From CAYRZF01 sp964428805 (lineage in GTDB: Bacteria > Methylomirabilota > Methylomirabilia > Rokubacteriales > CSP1-6): 63,610 nucleotides of DNA. The stretch is taken from positions 1 through 63,610 of the forward strand of contig CAYRZF010000002.1 in assembly GCA_964428805.1 (NCBI GenBank), in the 5' to 3' direction. Shown one piece after another: positions 63,566 through 63,610 of the stretch (position 1 is its first letter; every line of letters begins with the position of its first letter). The position numbers and the translations under genes are program-made. The notes under the pieces were generated by a model that worked only from the letters and a program-made list of their open reading frames with translations, made no database searches and was not told where the DNA came from.

Positions 63566-63610
63566 TCAGCGGGTTCGAACGGCCATGGGCGGAGGATACG
63601 GGATCGTCTG

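Overview
The window is 63.6 kb of GC-rich (mid-60s percent), tightly packed bacterial chromosome with no tRNA, rRNA, insertion sequence or CRISPR array that I could find. Isolated pup, a complete ISC operon, selenocysteine-containing genes, many acyl-CoA, amidase and ABC-transport genes and many GTG/TTG starts together suggest a soil or subsurface lineage of the Rokubacteria/NC10 (Methylomirabilota) kind. That placement is inference from gene content, not a phylogenetic result.

Layout. 1-3.2 kb (minus): end of a Zn/Mn ABC transporter (permease cut by the window edge, binding protein), membrane-anchored acetamidase, alpha/beta hydrolase. 3.3-5.6 kb (plus): carboxymuconolactone-decarboxylase-like protein, UxaA-type sugar-acid dehydratase, small basic protein, terminator. 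5.6-9.3 kb (minus): small membrane protein, ClpS-like adaptor, Cys-rich miniprotein, MaoC hydratase and a 747-aa tandem acyl-CoA dehydrogenase. 9.4-17.1 kb: catabolic genes (EEP hydrolase, divergent LysR/isocitrate-lyase-family pair, Nudix, thioesterase, 2-hydroxyacid dehydrogenase, a broken amidase, isopropylmalate-dehydrogenase-family enzyme). 17.2-21.3 kb: TlpA/CcdA, homoserine kinase, a zinc-ribbon gene behind a long leader, dcd, pup (prokaryotic ubiquitin-like protein), FmdB-like. 21.3-26.6 kb: two-subunit indolepyruvate-type ferredoxin oxidoreductase and a membrane Mo oxidoreductase.

26.6-32.1 kb is a selenium locus: LysR regulator, selD read through an in-frame UGA (Sec26), and a phosphonate-type ABC transporter of the kind assigned to selenium oxyanion uptake. 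A second selenoprotein, a 79-aa glutaredoxin-like protein with a UGPC site, a perfect Shine-Dalgarno and a textbook bacterial SECIS hairpin, lies at 44.2-44.4 kb on the minus strand. 32.2-44.2 kb holds an anti-sigma-like zinc finger, a pentaheme cytochrome, a glycosyltransferase and a MoxR/DUF58/vWA/TPR operon with a 1465-aa triple-vWA protein.

46.9-56 kb is the sulfur/iron-sulfur region: rrf2(iscR)-iscS-iscU-iscA-[hairpin]-hscB-hscA-fdx-iscX, then three DsrE/TusBCD-like genes (minus), then a second desulfurase-scaffold pair with cysE. The two desulfurase/scaffold pairs have reciprocal lesions. The operonic IscS has lost the PLP lysine (Met207) and the stacking histidine (Gln105), while its IscU is complete. 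The second desulfurase is intact, but its scaffold lacks the third cysteine. The likely reading is that the second desulfurase serves the ISC scaffold. 56-63.6 kb: HTH protein, DNA polymerase IV, biotinyl-domain protein, a structured RNA gene with its own promoter and terminator (57.79-57.95 kb), rpoD, CinA, YceI, PduO-type adenosyltransferase and an ACT-domain malic enzyme.

Promoters are sigma70-like (TTGACA-N17/18-TANNNT). In at least eight places the -10 element sits only 6-14 nt before the start codon, implying leaderless or near-leaderless transcripts. Coordinates and motifs were read by hand from the sequence; family names rest on motif recognition without database searches.
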